Shown here: positions 17,443-26,517 of the stretch, piece after piece | How the letters are laid out: each line of letters opens with the position of its first letter | Numbering within the stretch: position 1 is the first letter of the stretch | Assembly (NCBI GenBank): GCA_903829085.1 | Contig: CAIKOL010000256.1 | Location: 1 to 33,511, forward strand | Length of the DNA: 33,511 bases | Source of the DNA: an uncultured Anaerolineales bacterium | Lineage (GTDB): Bacteria; Chloroflexota; Anaerolineae; Anaerolineales; Villigracilaceae | Direction of reading: 5' to 3' | Made by a program: the position numbers and the translations under genes | The notes under the pieces: generated by a model | Seen by the model: the letters and a program-made list of their open reading frames with translations, nothing else | Database searches by the model: none | What the model was told of the DNA's origin: nothing

Positions 17443-18141
17443 TTAGCCTGCCAGCGCCTGACGATAGAAATCAAGCAGGTTGCTTTTACCCAGCTTGCTT
17501 CTGTTGGCCGAGGCAGAGATAACCCCGCGCGATAGTACATCAAAGCGGGATGCCAGGTCCTCAACGCGGGCCAAGTCGTGAGAGGTCATAACCACTGTCC
17601 GTCCCTGTCCCGCCACCTTGCGCAGGAGCCGGTCGAGCATATCACAGGCATCCTGGTCTAGACCGGTGTGCGGTTCATCGAACAGGAGTACGTTGGGGTC
17701 ATGCAAAATGGCCCGCCCGATGGCGAGGCGCTGTTGCATGCCGCGCGAAAAAGTCCGCACAAGGTCGCGGCGGCGGGAGGAAAGTCCCACCAGTTCCAGA
17801 ACCTCGTCGATCCGCTGACTCAATTCTTGAACGCCATAAAGCCTTCCATAGAAGCGCAGGTTTTCTTCAGCGGTCAAGTCGCCATACAACAAAGGCAGAT
17901 GCGAGACCACGCCCAGGTTGTGGCGGACGGCGGAAGCCTGGGATGGCAGCCTGTAACCTGCTATGCGAACTTCACCCAGGGTGGGCTGCGAGAGCGATGC
18001 CAGGATGCGCAGGAAGGTGGTCTTGCCGGCTCCGTTAGGACCGAGCAGGGCTACAAATTCCCCTTCCTGTACCTCAAAATCCAGGCCGCGCAGGACGGTT
18101 TTCAAGCCAAAGCGTTTGACGAGCTTTGTGACAGCGATCAT
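17443..18141 (-). CDS. ccmA: heme ABC exporter ATP-binding protein CcmA
   Basis: Walker A GPNGAGKTT, signature FSRGMQQRLAIGRA, Walker B VLLFDEPHTGLD. Confidence 0.85.
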   Translation of the reverse strand: MIAVTKLVKRFGLKTVLRGLDFEVQEGEFVALLGPNGAGKTTFLRILASLSQPTLGEVRIAGYRLPSQASAVRHNLGVVSHLPLLYGDLTAEENLRFYGRLYGVQELSQRIDEVLELVGLSSRRRDLVRTFSRGMQQRLAIGRAILHDPNVLLFDEPHTGLDQDACDMLDRLLRKVAGQGRTVVMTSHDLARVEDLASRFDVLSRGVISASANRSKLGKSNLLDFYRQALAG

Positions 18142-18214
18142 GTGATTAATTTATCTTACTTGTCGGGTTCATCCGTGTCTCCATGAGAAACCCGGATGAA
18201 CCTGGTAATACCCA

Positions 18215-19633
18215 TTAAGGCAGATTCTTGAGTCGCTCGATCAATTCGTCACGTCGCATCTCATAGGCTTCTTTTGAAATGTCACCAGTTTTATATTGGT
18301 CGTCGAGGGCGATAACGGCATCCATGATGCTGTCGCGATCTTCTCCGATGGCATCTTTTTCGCCTTCTTCTTCATCATCCTCGAATTCGTCTTCCATTTT
18401 CCTAAGTTTGCGGTCGCGCAGGAATAGAAAGATACCCAGGATGATCAGGATCAAGCCCACCGCACCCACGCCGATCATCAACAACGTGTTTGTGTTTAGA
18501 ACAAAGCCAGGCTTGTCACCGGGCATGCCGGAGATGGTCATACTCAATGTGCTGCCGGAGGCGAGACTGCTGGCTTGATACAGGTGGTAGGTTGCGACAG
18601 TGGTACCTGTGGAAGCTTGTGTACCAGCATCGGTCAATTGGTCACTCTTGACTTTGACGCCTTCAGGTACGATGATGGTTGCAGAAGAAACTGGCAGGTT
18701 GAATGGTTGGGTAAATGCCAGGCTCTTGGTATAAGGCAATGTGAATGTGGCAATTATCCCATATTGCAAATTCGCGCCTGGTAAAAGGGCAAAGCCACTT
18801 TTTGCGCTCATTAAAGGAGAGCTACTCTGGGCCAACTGATACTTTACATTGGTGGCGCTTTCTGGGATTTGAATGAATGGCACACTGGTTCCGTCGCTGG
18901 TGACAACCACGGTACTTCCCCCGGGATTGGTGATCACATATAGTACCATTACCTGTACCTGGGAGGCGGTCGAAAAGTCAAATTGCAGATGAGCCTGGGT
19001 GATGGTTAGAACACTCAGATCGGTTGTCGAATCATAGACGGTAATCGGCATATTAAACTGGAAAACCGTACCATCGAATTGCGCCGGGACAGAATCATAG
19101 GTAACATCTCCGTAATCCACCGATGTCAGATAGACAGTTGTTGTAGTCGCCGGCACGTTGGAAAACTCATAATTCCCACCTGCAAGGATGGGCGCGGTCA
19201 GGGTCTGCGTTACCTGTCCGGCTGTGGTATCGTAAACCAACAAGGTCGCGACTGTACCAGTTGGGATGACAGCGCCGGATGCAACCGTTACGGTCCCATC
19301 AATCACCACCATGCTGGGCTGGGCGGTGGGGCTTATCTCTGCGGCCGGGGTGGTCGAGTCCGTCGCGGCGGGAGTATTCGAGTCCGTCGCGACAGGAGTA
19401 TTCGAACCTGCTGTGGCAGGGGATGTTTCTGCGGTGGCTGTGGCTGTGGCTGGCTCCAGGGTAGGCGCGGAGGTTTTGGTCGCAGGAGGGATCGGCGTCT
19501 GTGTGGCTGGAAGGGTCACCGAAATGGAACTCGGTGTAGAATAATTGGCTGGCGGGGTGATGTCCTCAGCGAGGGAACAGGCTGCGAGTGCCAGGGAGAG
19601 AATTAAGACGAGAATGGTCAAGCGGGCTTTCAT
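18215..19633 (-). CDS. membrane-anchored lipoprotein with beta-rich ectodomain, C-terminal TM and acidic cytosolic tail; ccm-associated, unknown function
   Basis: Lipobox LALAACSLAED; PT-rich linker; TM LLMIGVGAVGLILIILGIFLFL; EDEFEDDEEEGEKD tail; start at MKARLTI (19633). Confidence 0.7.
   Translation of the reverse strand: MKARLTILVLILSLALAACSLAEDITPPANYSTPSSISVTLPATQTPIPPATKTSAPTLEPATATATAETSPATAGSNTPVATDSNTPAATDSTTPAAEISPTAQPSMVVIDGTVTVASGAVIPTGTVATLLVYDTTAGQVTQTLTAPILAGGNYEFSNVPATTTTVYLTSVDYGDVTYDSVPAQFDGTVFQFNMPITVYDSTTDLSVLTITQAHLQFDFSTASQVQVMVLYVITNPGGSTVVVTSDGTSVPFIQIPESATNVKYQLAQSSSPLMSAKSGFALLPGANLQYGIIATFTLPYTKSLAFTQPFNLPVSSATIIVPEGVKVKSDQLTDAGTQASTGTTVATYHLYQASSLASGSTLSMTISGMPGDKPGFVLNTNTLLMIGVGAVGLILIILGIFLFLRDRKLRKMEDEFEDDEEEGEKDAIGEDRDSIMDAVIALDDQYKTGDISKEAYEMRRDELIERLKNLP
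19356..19403. repeat. two tandem 24-bp repeats inside the lipoprotein gene (flanked by more diverged copies)
   Basis: GAGTCCGTCGCGGCGGGAGTATTC / GAGTCCGTCGCGACAGGAGTATTC, encoding NTP(V/A)ATDS. Confidence 0.7.
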
Positions 19634-19760
19634 TAAGGATCCTTTTCGTAATAGGGTAGTCATCAAAACGTTCTGAATAATTGCTAGAACAGGTTAAGAG
19701 GACTTCAAAAGTTATTCTCAATAATTGTAAAGGAGTGATGGGAACACACTATTCCATTAT

Positions 19761-20273
19761 TTATTGAGTTTTCACATTGCTTAAGGTGTTTCCACAAGCC
19801 GGGCAAAAAACATCCGATTGCAGCACGGGTTTTCCGCACTTGGGACAAAAACCAGCTGTCTTTTCCTTGCGAGCGCTGCGGCGTTTGGCAAGCAGGTCTT
19901 CAAGGTCATCATTCGTAAGCAGGGTTCCGGGTTTGGTCAAGGTGTCGGAAGGGAGCTCTTTTACGCCTGCAGGATTTGTAGCGATGGGGGTGAGGACGTC
20001 CAACTGGCGCAGAACCTCGACACCTTTTTGGAGTAAAGCCGAACGCTGGGCAGGGTAGTCTTCTGCCGGAATTTTCCCGAGGGCCTGGTCAAAACCCAAT
20101 TCCTGGATGGCGTTCAGCAGGCGCTCCCGCTCAGCCAGCAGGGATGAATATTCGTGGCCGCTTTCGGTGGCACGGGCGCGCTGCCGTTTGAAGAATGGAC
20201 GGGTTACGAAAAGCACAATGAAAGCCAGTACCAGGAGGAGCAGGAGAATTGCCAATGGTTCCATGGATGTCAT
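19761..20273 (-). CDS. CcmI-like membrane protein with C-terminal zinc ribbon
   Basis: N-terminal TM, coiled region LLAERERLLNAIQELGFDQALGKIPAEDY, C-terminal FCPKCGKPVLQSDVFCPACGNTLS. Confidence 0.75.
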   Translation of the reverse strand: MTSMEPLAILLLLLVLAFIVLFVTRPFFKRQRARATESGHEYSSLLAERERLLNAIQELGFDQALGKIPAEDYPAQRSALLQKGVEVLRQLDVLTPIATNPAGVKELPSDTLTKPGTLLTNDDLEDLLAKRRSARKEKTAGFCPKCGKPVLQSDVFCPACGNTLSNVKTQ

Positions 20274-20857
20274 CTCCCCGCCAGGATCGGATCAATGATC
20301 GCCTGGATTTCTGCCACGGATTGGAACGGTCCAATTTGGGTGTAACGCAGGATGCCCTGCTGGTCAATGACATAAGTTTCCGGCACACCCAGGTTGCGGT
20401 TGAATATTTGTGAGATGCGTGTGCCCATATCGGGACCATTCGGGTAACTCAGCTTGAATCGTGACATATATTCACGGGCTTCCGGTTCGGTATCCACATA
20501 ATCCACACCCAGGAAAACAACCTTGCCTGACTCTTGGTAAGAATTCCAGGCAGCTTCCACATCTGCGGCTTCGCTGGCACATGGCTGGCACCAGGAGGCC
20601 CAAAAATTGACCACCACAACTTTTCCGCTCAAGTCGGAAAGTTTTACTTCCAAACCATTATTGTATTCATAACCGGTGAAAAGAGGCAGGGTAAAATCGG
20701 GCACTGATGAGCCGACGGTCAGGATCGGATTCTTGGCTTTTACCAATCCTCCTGCCAAAAGGCCAAGTAAACCTAATAACCCAACCCAGACGATTATCTG
20801 CGCCCAAAGCGGGACGCCACGCTTCGGAGCAGGAGCAGTATTCGATTCTTGCGACAT
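20270..20857 (-). CDS. thiol:disulfide oxidoreductase, TlpA/ResA/CcmG family
   Basis: TM, then VVVNFWASWCQPCASEA, YPNGPDMGTRISQIFNRNLGVPETYVIDQQG. Confidence 0.9.
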   Translation of the reverse strand: MSQESNTAPAPKRGVPLWAQIIVWVGLLGLLGLLAGGLVKAKNPILTVGSSVPDFTLPLFTGYEYNNGLEVKLSDLSGKVVVVNFWASWCQPCASEAADVEAAWNSYQESGKVVFLGVDYVDTEPEAREYMSRFKLSYPNGPDMGTRISQIFNRNLGVPETYVIDQQGILRYTQIGPFQSVAEIQAIIDPILAGR

Positions 20858-20869
20858 TAATCCAGGCTC

Positions 20870-21418
20870 CTATTTTCGTTTCTTGAGTTCTTCTTCGAGA
20901 CGTTCTACGTACTTATCGTCCAAGGCAGGGCGCGCTGCTTCGATGGACGGCGGTGCTCCAGTTACAAGACCAGGCACAGGCAGTCCCGAAAGCTCAGTCC
21001 CGGGTGCCGTATTTTTTGCTGCCCGCTTCCAGGTCTGGAAAGCCCGCAAGAGCAGGTAGACTCCTGCCAGGAACGCCAGCGGGGGAACGACATAAACCAG
21101 CCAGTTAATCCCGCTGGTCGGCGGTTCAGACAGTACTCTGGCGCCATAATAATCCACAAAATACTGTTTGATCTCTGCTTCCGATTTCCCTTCCGCCAGC
21201 ATCTGGCGGATGAGTTCGCGCCATTGATGACATGCAGTGGTTGGGCAAACATCCAAGGGGGTGTTCTCACACACCGGGCAGTACAGCTGGCGTGCGATGG
21301 CATTTACTTCATCATCGGAAGGCGTTGGTTGCTGGGCAGAGACAGCCAGGGTGGGGATGAGGATGGCTGAAATCAACACCAGGGAAAGGATGAGAAGGCA
21401 AATATTCTTGGTTTTCAT
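20870..21418 (-). CDS. ccmH: cytochrome c maturation protein CcmH/NrfF family
   Basis: Signal peptide; IARQLYCPVCENTPLDVCPTTACHQWRELIRQMLAEGKSEAEIKQYFVDYYGARVL; start at MKTKNI (21418). Confidence 0.85.
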   Translation of the reverse strand: MKTKNICLLILSLVLISAILIPTLAVSAQQPTPSDDEVNAIARQLYCPVCENTPLDVCPTTACHQWRELIRQMLAEGKSEAEIKQYFVDYYGARVLSEPPTSGINWLVYVVPPLAFLAGVYLLLRAFQTWKRAAKNTAPGTELSGLPVPGLVTGAPPSIEAARPALDDKYVERLEEELKKRK

Positions 21419-23439
21419 ATTGTTCCTGCGCGCTTTTCTTCCTCGCGATCTGGCCAGGCTGCCACCAGGAAACCGAAAATAAACATCACGCTTCCAATCC
21501 AGAGCCAATTGACCAACGGATTATGATACACCTTAAAAGGCGCCTCGGCTGACGAGACATTCTCCCAATTGACCAGGACAACGTACAGGTCATCAGCCAG
21601 GGTGGAGCGTACCCCTGCGATGGTCATGGGCTGCCCATCGGGATAATAATCGTAGCGTGGGTAGAGTTCACCCAGGAATTTCCCATCTTTGAATACACTC
21701 ATGACAGCGCGCGTTACAATGCGCCCGTCTGTATAAGGGAACTGCGCCAGCGAGTCAAATCGCAGGGTATACCCGGAAATCTGGATATCTTCCCCAACTG
21801 CCAACGTCTTTTGCGTGGTGGTCTGGTAAAGTTCCATCCCCAGGATACCGATGGCCATCACCACCATGCTGAGATGGATCAGGTAGCCTCCATATCGGCG
21901 GCGATTGTGACCAGCCAACCGCCAGAAGGCGACCAGGAAATTCTCGTTTTGCTTTTTTTGACGGGAACGCGCTCCACGCCAGAATTCGAATAGCGTTACG
22001 AAGATCACTAATGCCACCAATGTGAATCCGACCAACGCGATCCAGTTTCGGACCCCCAGGATTACCAGAACGATCGGGACGATTGCCGCAGGGATGGATG
22101 GTTTCCACAGGGCGCGCCCCAGCGTCTTATAAGTCGATTTTCCCCAGGCCGAAAGTGGGGCGATACCCATCAAAGCCATCAGGGCGCCGAACAACGGCGC
22201 GTTGGCGCGCAGATAGAACGGAGGCCCGACCGTCACCTTCTGGCCTGTCACCAGTTCAGATATCAGGGGAAAGATTACGCCCCAGAAGCACACGATCAGT
22301 ACACCCATGAACAATAAATTATTAAGTAAGAATAACGCCTCGCGCGAAAAGAACGAGGTCATCTCCACTTCGGCGCGCAGGTCTTTCCAGCGATAGATCA
22401 GCAGGGCCACCGAAATGACAAAGGTGATGCCAATAAAGGCGAAAAACATTGGCCCGATGGCGCTTTCCGCGAACGCATGCACCGACGAAAGCACCCCTGA
22501 GCGGGTGAGGAACGTGCCAAAGATGACCAGTGAATAGGTCAAGATGATGAGAAGCATGTTCCATTGTTTGAACATACCTCGTTTTTCCTGGATCATGACC
22601 GAATGCAGGAAAGCCGTCCCGGTCAGCCAGGGCATCAGGGCAGCAATTTCCACCGGGTCCCAGGCCCAGTAACCTCCCCAGCCAAGAACGTCATAAGCCC
22701 AGCGCATACCGAGCACCAGGCCTAGAGACAGGAACAGCCAGGCAACCAGCGTCCAGCGGCGGGTAAGACGGATCCAACGGTCATCTGAGCGACCGGTGAC
22801 CAGTGCCGCGATGGCAAAAGCGAACGGGATGACAAAAGCAACAAAACCCAAGTACAACATAGGTGGGTGCAGGATCATACCGGGATGGCGTAGAAGCGGG
22901 TTCAGCCCCTGTCCATCCGAAGGAGTGACCGCGAGCGCCCCGGCTGGCGCAAACATACGCGGCACAAAATCACCCAATGCAGTTTGCCACCAACGCGCAA
23001 ATGGATTCTCGTAGAGGATTGACAAGGCAAGGAAAAAAGCCAGTGTAACCGAGGTGACCACGATCACCCACGGCAGCAATTCGCGGTCGCGTTCCCATTT
23101 GCGCAAGGTAATAGCCGAGGCGAAGGCAGACATCAACCACGACCACAAGACAAGCGACCCCGCCTGTCCACCCCATAAGGCGGTGACTTTTAGATAGAAC
23201 GGCATGTCATTGCTTGTCACCGCATAGACATATTGGAGTTCATAATGTCCTGTGACAAGCAGGTAAACGAGTGTCAGAGTCCCAAGGGTGATGAGCGGGA
23301 AGGTTAACAACATGGCTCGCCGGGCGGCTTCCACCCAGCGGTCAGAGTTGCCAAAATATCCCGCGACGGCTGCACCCACGCTGAAAAGCGCCAGCAGGAA
23401 TGTCAGCACAAACACGCCAAAGCCGAATTGAGCAAGCAT
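21415..23439 (-). CDS. ccmF: cytochrome c-type biogenesis protein CcmF
   Basis: LGWGGYWAWDPVEIAALMPWLTGTAFLHSVMIQEKRG, multi-TM, 674 aa. Confidence 0.93.
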   Translation of the reverse strand: MLAQFGFGVFVLTFLLALFSVGAAVAGYFGNSDRWVEAARRAMLLTFPLITLGTLTLVYLLVTGHYELQYVYAVTSNDMPFYLKVTALWGGQAGSLVLWSWLMSAFASAITLRKWERDRELLPWVIVVTSVTLAFFLALSILYENPFARWWQTALGDFVPRMFAPAGALAVTPSDGQGLNPLLRHPGMILHPPMLYLGFVAFVIPFAFAIAALVTGRSDDRWIRLTRRWTLVAWLFLSLGLVLGMRWAYDVLGWGGYWAWDPVEIAALMPWLTGTAFLHSVMIQEKRGMFKQWNMLLIILTYSLVIFGTFLTRSGVLSSVHAFAESAIGPMFFAFIGITFVISVALLIYRWKDLRAEVEMTSFFSREALFLLNNLLFMGVLIVCFWGVIFPLISELVTGQKVTVGPPFYLRANAPLFGALMALMGIAPLSAWGKSTYKTLGRALWKPSIPAAIVPIVLVILGVRNWIALVGFTLVALVIFVTLFEFWRGARSRQKKQNENFLVAFWRLAGHNRRRYGGYLIHLSMVVMAIGILGMELYQTTTQKTLAVGEDIQISGYTLRFDSLAQFPYTDGRIVTRAVMSVFKDGKFLGELYPRYDYYPDGQPMTIAGVRSTLADDLYVVLVNWENVSSAEAPFKVYHNPLVNWLWIGSVMFIFGFLVAAWPDREEEKRAGTI

Positions 23440-23505
23440 GAAAACTCCTGGAAATTACATAAATTACTAATCAGGCTGGAGCAATGATCTCAGAATGCCA
23501 ACGGG

Positions 23506-24021
23506 TTAGTTCCCGCCGACTACCTGACTGGGAACGGCTTCCTGGTATTTGGTGGGGCATTTAAGTAGAAGTTCATCGGCATAGAAGATACCATCCTCGC
23601 CCAGATGCCCGGTGATAATTGCCTGGGCCTCATCACGGAGCAAGTCGGGTTTCGGACCATTATAAATAATGGTCAGCCGTGCCCGGTTTGGATCCGTGAC
23701 TGCCGCGTGCAACACGGCTGCCAATCCACCACCCATCTCAATCGCGGCGTTATCGCCGGGAACATGGGCGATAACAAAAGTCAAATTCATGGTCTGCGGG
23801 TCGTATTGGATAGAATCGCCAACAACTGCTCCTGAGATGCGCAGACTGCGTCCTACCAGGCTTCCACTTTGGTTTTTTAATTCATTCACAGTCATAAAGT
23901 ATTCAGCATTGGCTTGTGTGGCTGAAACAATAAGATAAATTATGGCTGCCAGGATGAGCAAGCCGCCAATGATGAATTTAACTCTGCCTCGATTACCAGT
24001 TTGTGGGGATTTCTCCATCAA
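23506..24021 (-). CDS. ccmE: cytochrome c maturation protein CcmE (CxxxY variant)
   Basis: TM then YFMTVNELKNQSGSLVGRSLRISGAVVGDSIQYDPQTMNLTFVIAH...YADELLLKCPTKYQ. Confidence 0.88.
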   Translation of the reverse strand: MMEKSPQTGNRGRVKFIIGGLLILAAIIYLIVSATQANAEYFMTVNELKNQSGSLVGRSLRISGAVVGDSIQYDPQTMNLTFVIAHVPGDNAAIEMGGGLAAVLHAAVTDPNRARLTIIYNGPKPDLLRDEAQAIITGHLGEDGIFYADELLLKCPTKYQEAVPSQVVGGN

Positions 24022-24108
24022 TACCTCCAGGATTTCCTCTCATGATATCCAATCTAATTTTACATAAGTTCATTAACACAAGGTGAGAATGCAAAACCTC
24101 CGGGCTTG

Positions 24109-24804
24109 TTATTGCAAATGGATAAGTCCGGTGCGAATGGCAAATTTAACCAGTTCCGTCCTTGAATGCATTTTGAGCTTGTGCATGATCCGTTCTCGAT
24201 GACGGGCGATCGTTTTCGGGCTGAGTTCGAGTTGCTGCCCGATCTGCTGGTTATTCAGTCCATGCGCCACCAGTTCAAGCACCTGGCGCTCCCGCAAGCT
24301 AAGCACATCCAGCCCAATGACATCCGCCTCATCCATTTCGACCGGCAACGATGTCTGAGTTGCAGAAGACTGGCGTGCCAGCCGCTGGTAATCCTCAAGC
24401 AACCAGCGTGCCAGGGCCGGTTGGAGAAAAACATTTCCCGCGGATATTGCATGGATGGCCGCGATAAGATCATCCCCGGCAGCTTGCTTGGTAATGTAAC
24501 CAGACGCGCCGGCAGCCAGCATTTGCATGAAATACTGTTTATCATCGTGGACAGTTAAGGCCAGGATCAGGCATTTTGGACACAGGACGCGCAAGCGTCG
24601 GGTGGCTTCCAATCCGTCGACGCCGGGCATGGTGATATCCATCAGGATCACATCTGGATGTGTAGCCATGGCGCCGCTGACTGCTCCTTCCCCATCGCTG
24701 GCTTCGGCCACTACTTCGAAATCTTCCTGGGTCTGCAAGAAGTTCTTTAAGCCGACCCGCACAACTTCATGGTCATCCACAAGCATTAATCGAATTTTTT
24801 TCAT
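24109..24804 (-). CDS. NarL/FixJ-type response regulator (LuxR HTH)
   Basis: LMLVDDHEVVRVGLKNFLQ...DVILMDITMPGVDGLEATRRL; LSLRERQVLELVAHGLNNQQIGQQLELSPKTIARHRERIMHKLKMHSRTELVKFAI. Confidence 0.92.
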   Translation of the reverse strand: MKKIRLMLVDDHEVVRVGLKNFLQTQEDFEVVAEASDGEGAVSGAMATHPDVILMDITMPGVDGLEATRRLRVLCPKCLILALTVHDDKQYFMQMLAAGASGYITKQAAGDDLIAAIHAISAGNVFLQPALARWLLEDYQRLARQSSATQTSLPVEMDEADVIGLDVLSLRERQVLELVAHGLNNQQIGQQLELSPKTIARHRERIMHKLKMHSRTELVKFAIRTGLIHLQ

Positions 24805-24832
24805 GCTTTAATGATTCCTTTTACCATTGAGA

Positions 24833-26320
24833 TTAAGGGAGGATATCAAAGACAGGCACAACTACTTCAACGACCGTTCCTTTGCCCGGCTTCGATTCGA
24901 TACTTAATTGACCGCCAACCGATTCGACCCGTTCCCGCATTCCAGCCAGCCCCCAACCGCGCGGCGGGGCGAATGATTGTACAGGATTAAAACCGACGCC
25001 AGGGTCGGAAATATTCAGGGTGATCTCCTGATGCTGATACCCTAATATGATCCGGGCCTGTCGGGCTTCTGCGTGCCGGATTACATTATGCAGAGCTTCT
25101 TGCGCAACTCGAAACAGTACGGTTTCAATTACGGATTCAAGTCGCCGTGCTTTGCCTTGAATCTCAATGGAAACATCCAGCCCTGCCGAAATACTATCAT
25201 CCTTAAGATAATCCAGGGCAGAAATCAATCCAAGGTCATCCAATTGCGCTGGGCGGAGATCATGGACCAGGCGGTAGAGACCCTGCGACATCTGTTTGCT
25301 AAGTGCCTGCAGTCGGTCTACAAGGGCTTTAACCTCTGGACGGTCGCAAACGACAGTTCGTAATGTTGCCAGGTCGAGGGAAAAGGCCGTCAGGACCTGG
25401 GATGTTTCATCATGCAGCTCACGCGCAATACGGGCACGCTCTTCCTCCTGCGCCCGCACAGTGTGCCGCAACAACTCCCGCCTGAGCGCCTCCCGCTTGG
25501 TTAACTCATCCTGGACCCGTTCCAGTGCATCCAGGCGCGCCTGTTGTGCGACGAGTAATTGTTGCTGCCTTTCTCTTTCAACCGTCTGGGTGGCTCGCAA
25601 CAAGCTGAGCGTGATGAACACTGCCAGGAGAGCCCCGATGACTTGAATGGGGAACCCTGTAAAAGTCCGAAAAAGAGTCGAATTCAATTCGCGGGCTGGG
25701 AACATGTCAATGGCAGGCACGAAAAGTTGCGTCAGACCGTACAACCCAAATCCGATGGCGGCCCAGGTCAGGTAAACCATCACACGCCTGCGGTTATTTG
25801 CCAGCGCACTAAGCGCTTCAGCGCGCAAGGCCAGGGCAGCCAGGAACGCCGCGGGTACGGCCAACAGGTAACGGGCCAGTACATCAAATACATTTACCAG
25901 GAGGGTCGTGCCAGTCCGGTAGGTAAACACTGCGCTTGCCAGGATTCCGAGACCGTAAACTGCCAGCACACCCCAACCCAGGTAGGTGACCGTCCCTGGT
26001 TTTAAGGGATGAACACGCAGAGTCAGAACACCATAAATAAGAAGGGAAGAAAACGAAGCGATTAAAAGACCCAACCGCAACCAAAGAAGCCAGGCTGGTA
26101 ATTGGTACCCTTGGGATACAGGCAGTAAAATATATGAATCAAGCCATTCGTAAGCGCCATGGATCATGCCAAAAGCAGCTAACGGGCGAAGGATGCTCCT
26201 CTCTGCCAGGGCGGGGGAACGTCCGGATTCCAATGCCAGCGTAAGGCCCATGCCAAAAAAGGCGAGGCCATACGCAAAATAAAAAACCAGCAAACTTAGA
26301 TCGTAAGATTGACCAACCAT
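24833..26320 (-). CDS. multi-TM sensor histidine kinase (HisKA_3 type)
   Basis: About 7 N-terminal TM; ERARIARELHDETSQVLTAFSLDLATLR; ALHNVIRHAEARQARIIL, DPGVGFNP, GWGLAGMRERVESVGGQLSIESKPGKGTVVEV. Confidence 0.9.
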   Translation of the reverse strand: MVGQSYDLSLLVFYFAYGLAFFGMGLTLALESGRSPALAERSILRPLAAFGMIHGAYEWLDSYILLPVSQGYQLPAWLLWLRLGLLIASFSSLLIYGVLTLRVHPLKPGTVTYLGWGVLAVYGLGILASAVFTYRTGTTLLVNVFDVLARYLLAVPAAFLAALALRAEALSALANNRRRVMVYLTWAAIGFGLYGLTQLFVPAIDMFPARELNSTLFRTFTGFPIQVIGALLAVFITLSLLRATQTVERERQQQLLVAQQARLDALERVQDELTKREALRRELLRHTVRAQEEERARIARELHDETSQVLTAFSLDLATLRTVVCDRPEVKALVDRLQALSKQMSQGLYRLVHDLRPAQLDDLGLISALDYLKDDSISAGLDVSIEIQGKARRLESVIETVLFRVAQEALHNVIRHAEARQARIILGYQHQEITLNISDPGVGFNPVQSFAPPRGWGLAGMRERVESVGGQLSIESKPGKGTVVEVVVPVFDILP

Positions 26321-26390
26321 TTGTTCTTACTCATTGGGTATTTTACACCAACATCGGATATTTATTTAAACGCATTATCACGGATAGATA

Positions 26391-26404
26391 GTGACAAAAA
26401 TCAC
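26391..26404. promoter_or_regulatory. inverted-repeat operator candidate A1 (GTGA-N6-TCAC)
   Basis: ATAGTGACAAAAATCACG; same half-sites and spacing as at 28796-28809. Confidence 0.45.
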
Positions 26405-26441
26405 GTAGGTTTGCCTCATTTTCACCTGTAATTAATCGTTG

Positions 26442-26459
26442 TTGGGGTCATAAACCCAA
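26442..26459. promoter_or_regulatory. inverted-repeat box A2 (TTGGGG-N6-ACCCAA)
   Basis: TTGGGGTCATAAACCCAA, matches 28834-28851 TTGGGGCTAATAGCCCAA. Confidence 0.45.
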
Positions 26460-26517
26460 CTATTGGCATTATATACCCAAATCTGGCTGGGCTATCCATA
26501 GGCTGAATATTCAATAA

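Noticed and set aside
19356-19403. CRISPR-like short repeats
   Set aside because: Repeats are directly tandem, in frame and coding, with no spacers.
19079-19606. Gly/Arg/Cys-rich 175-aa plus-strand ORF
   Set aside because: Shadow translation of the repetitive Thr/Pro/Ala linker of the lipoprotein gene.
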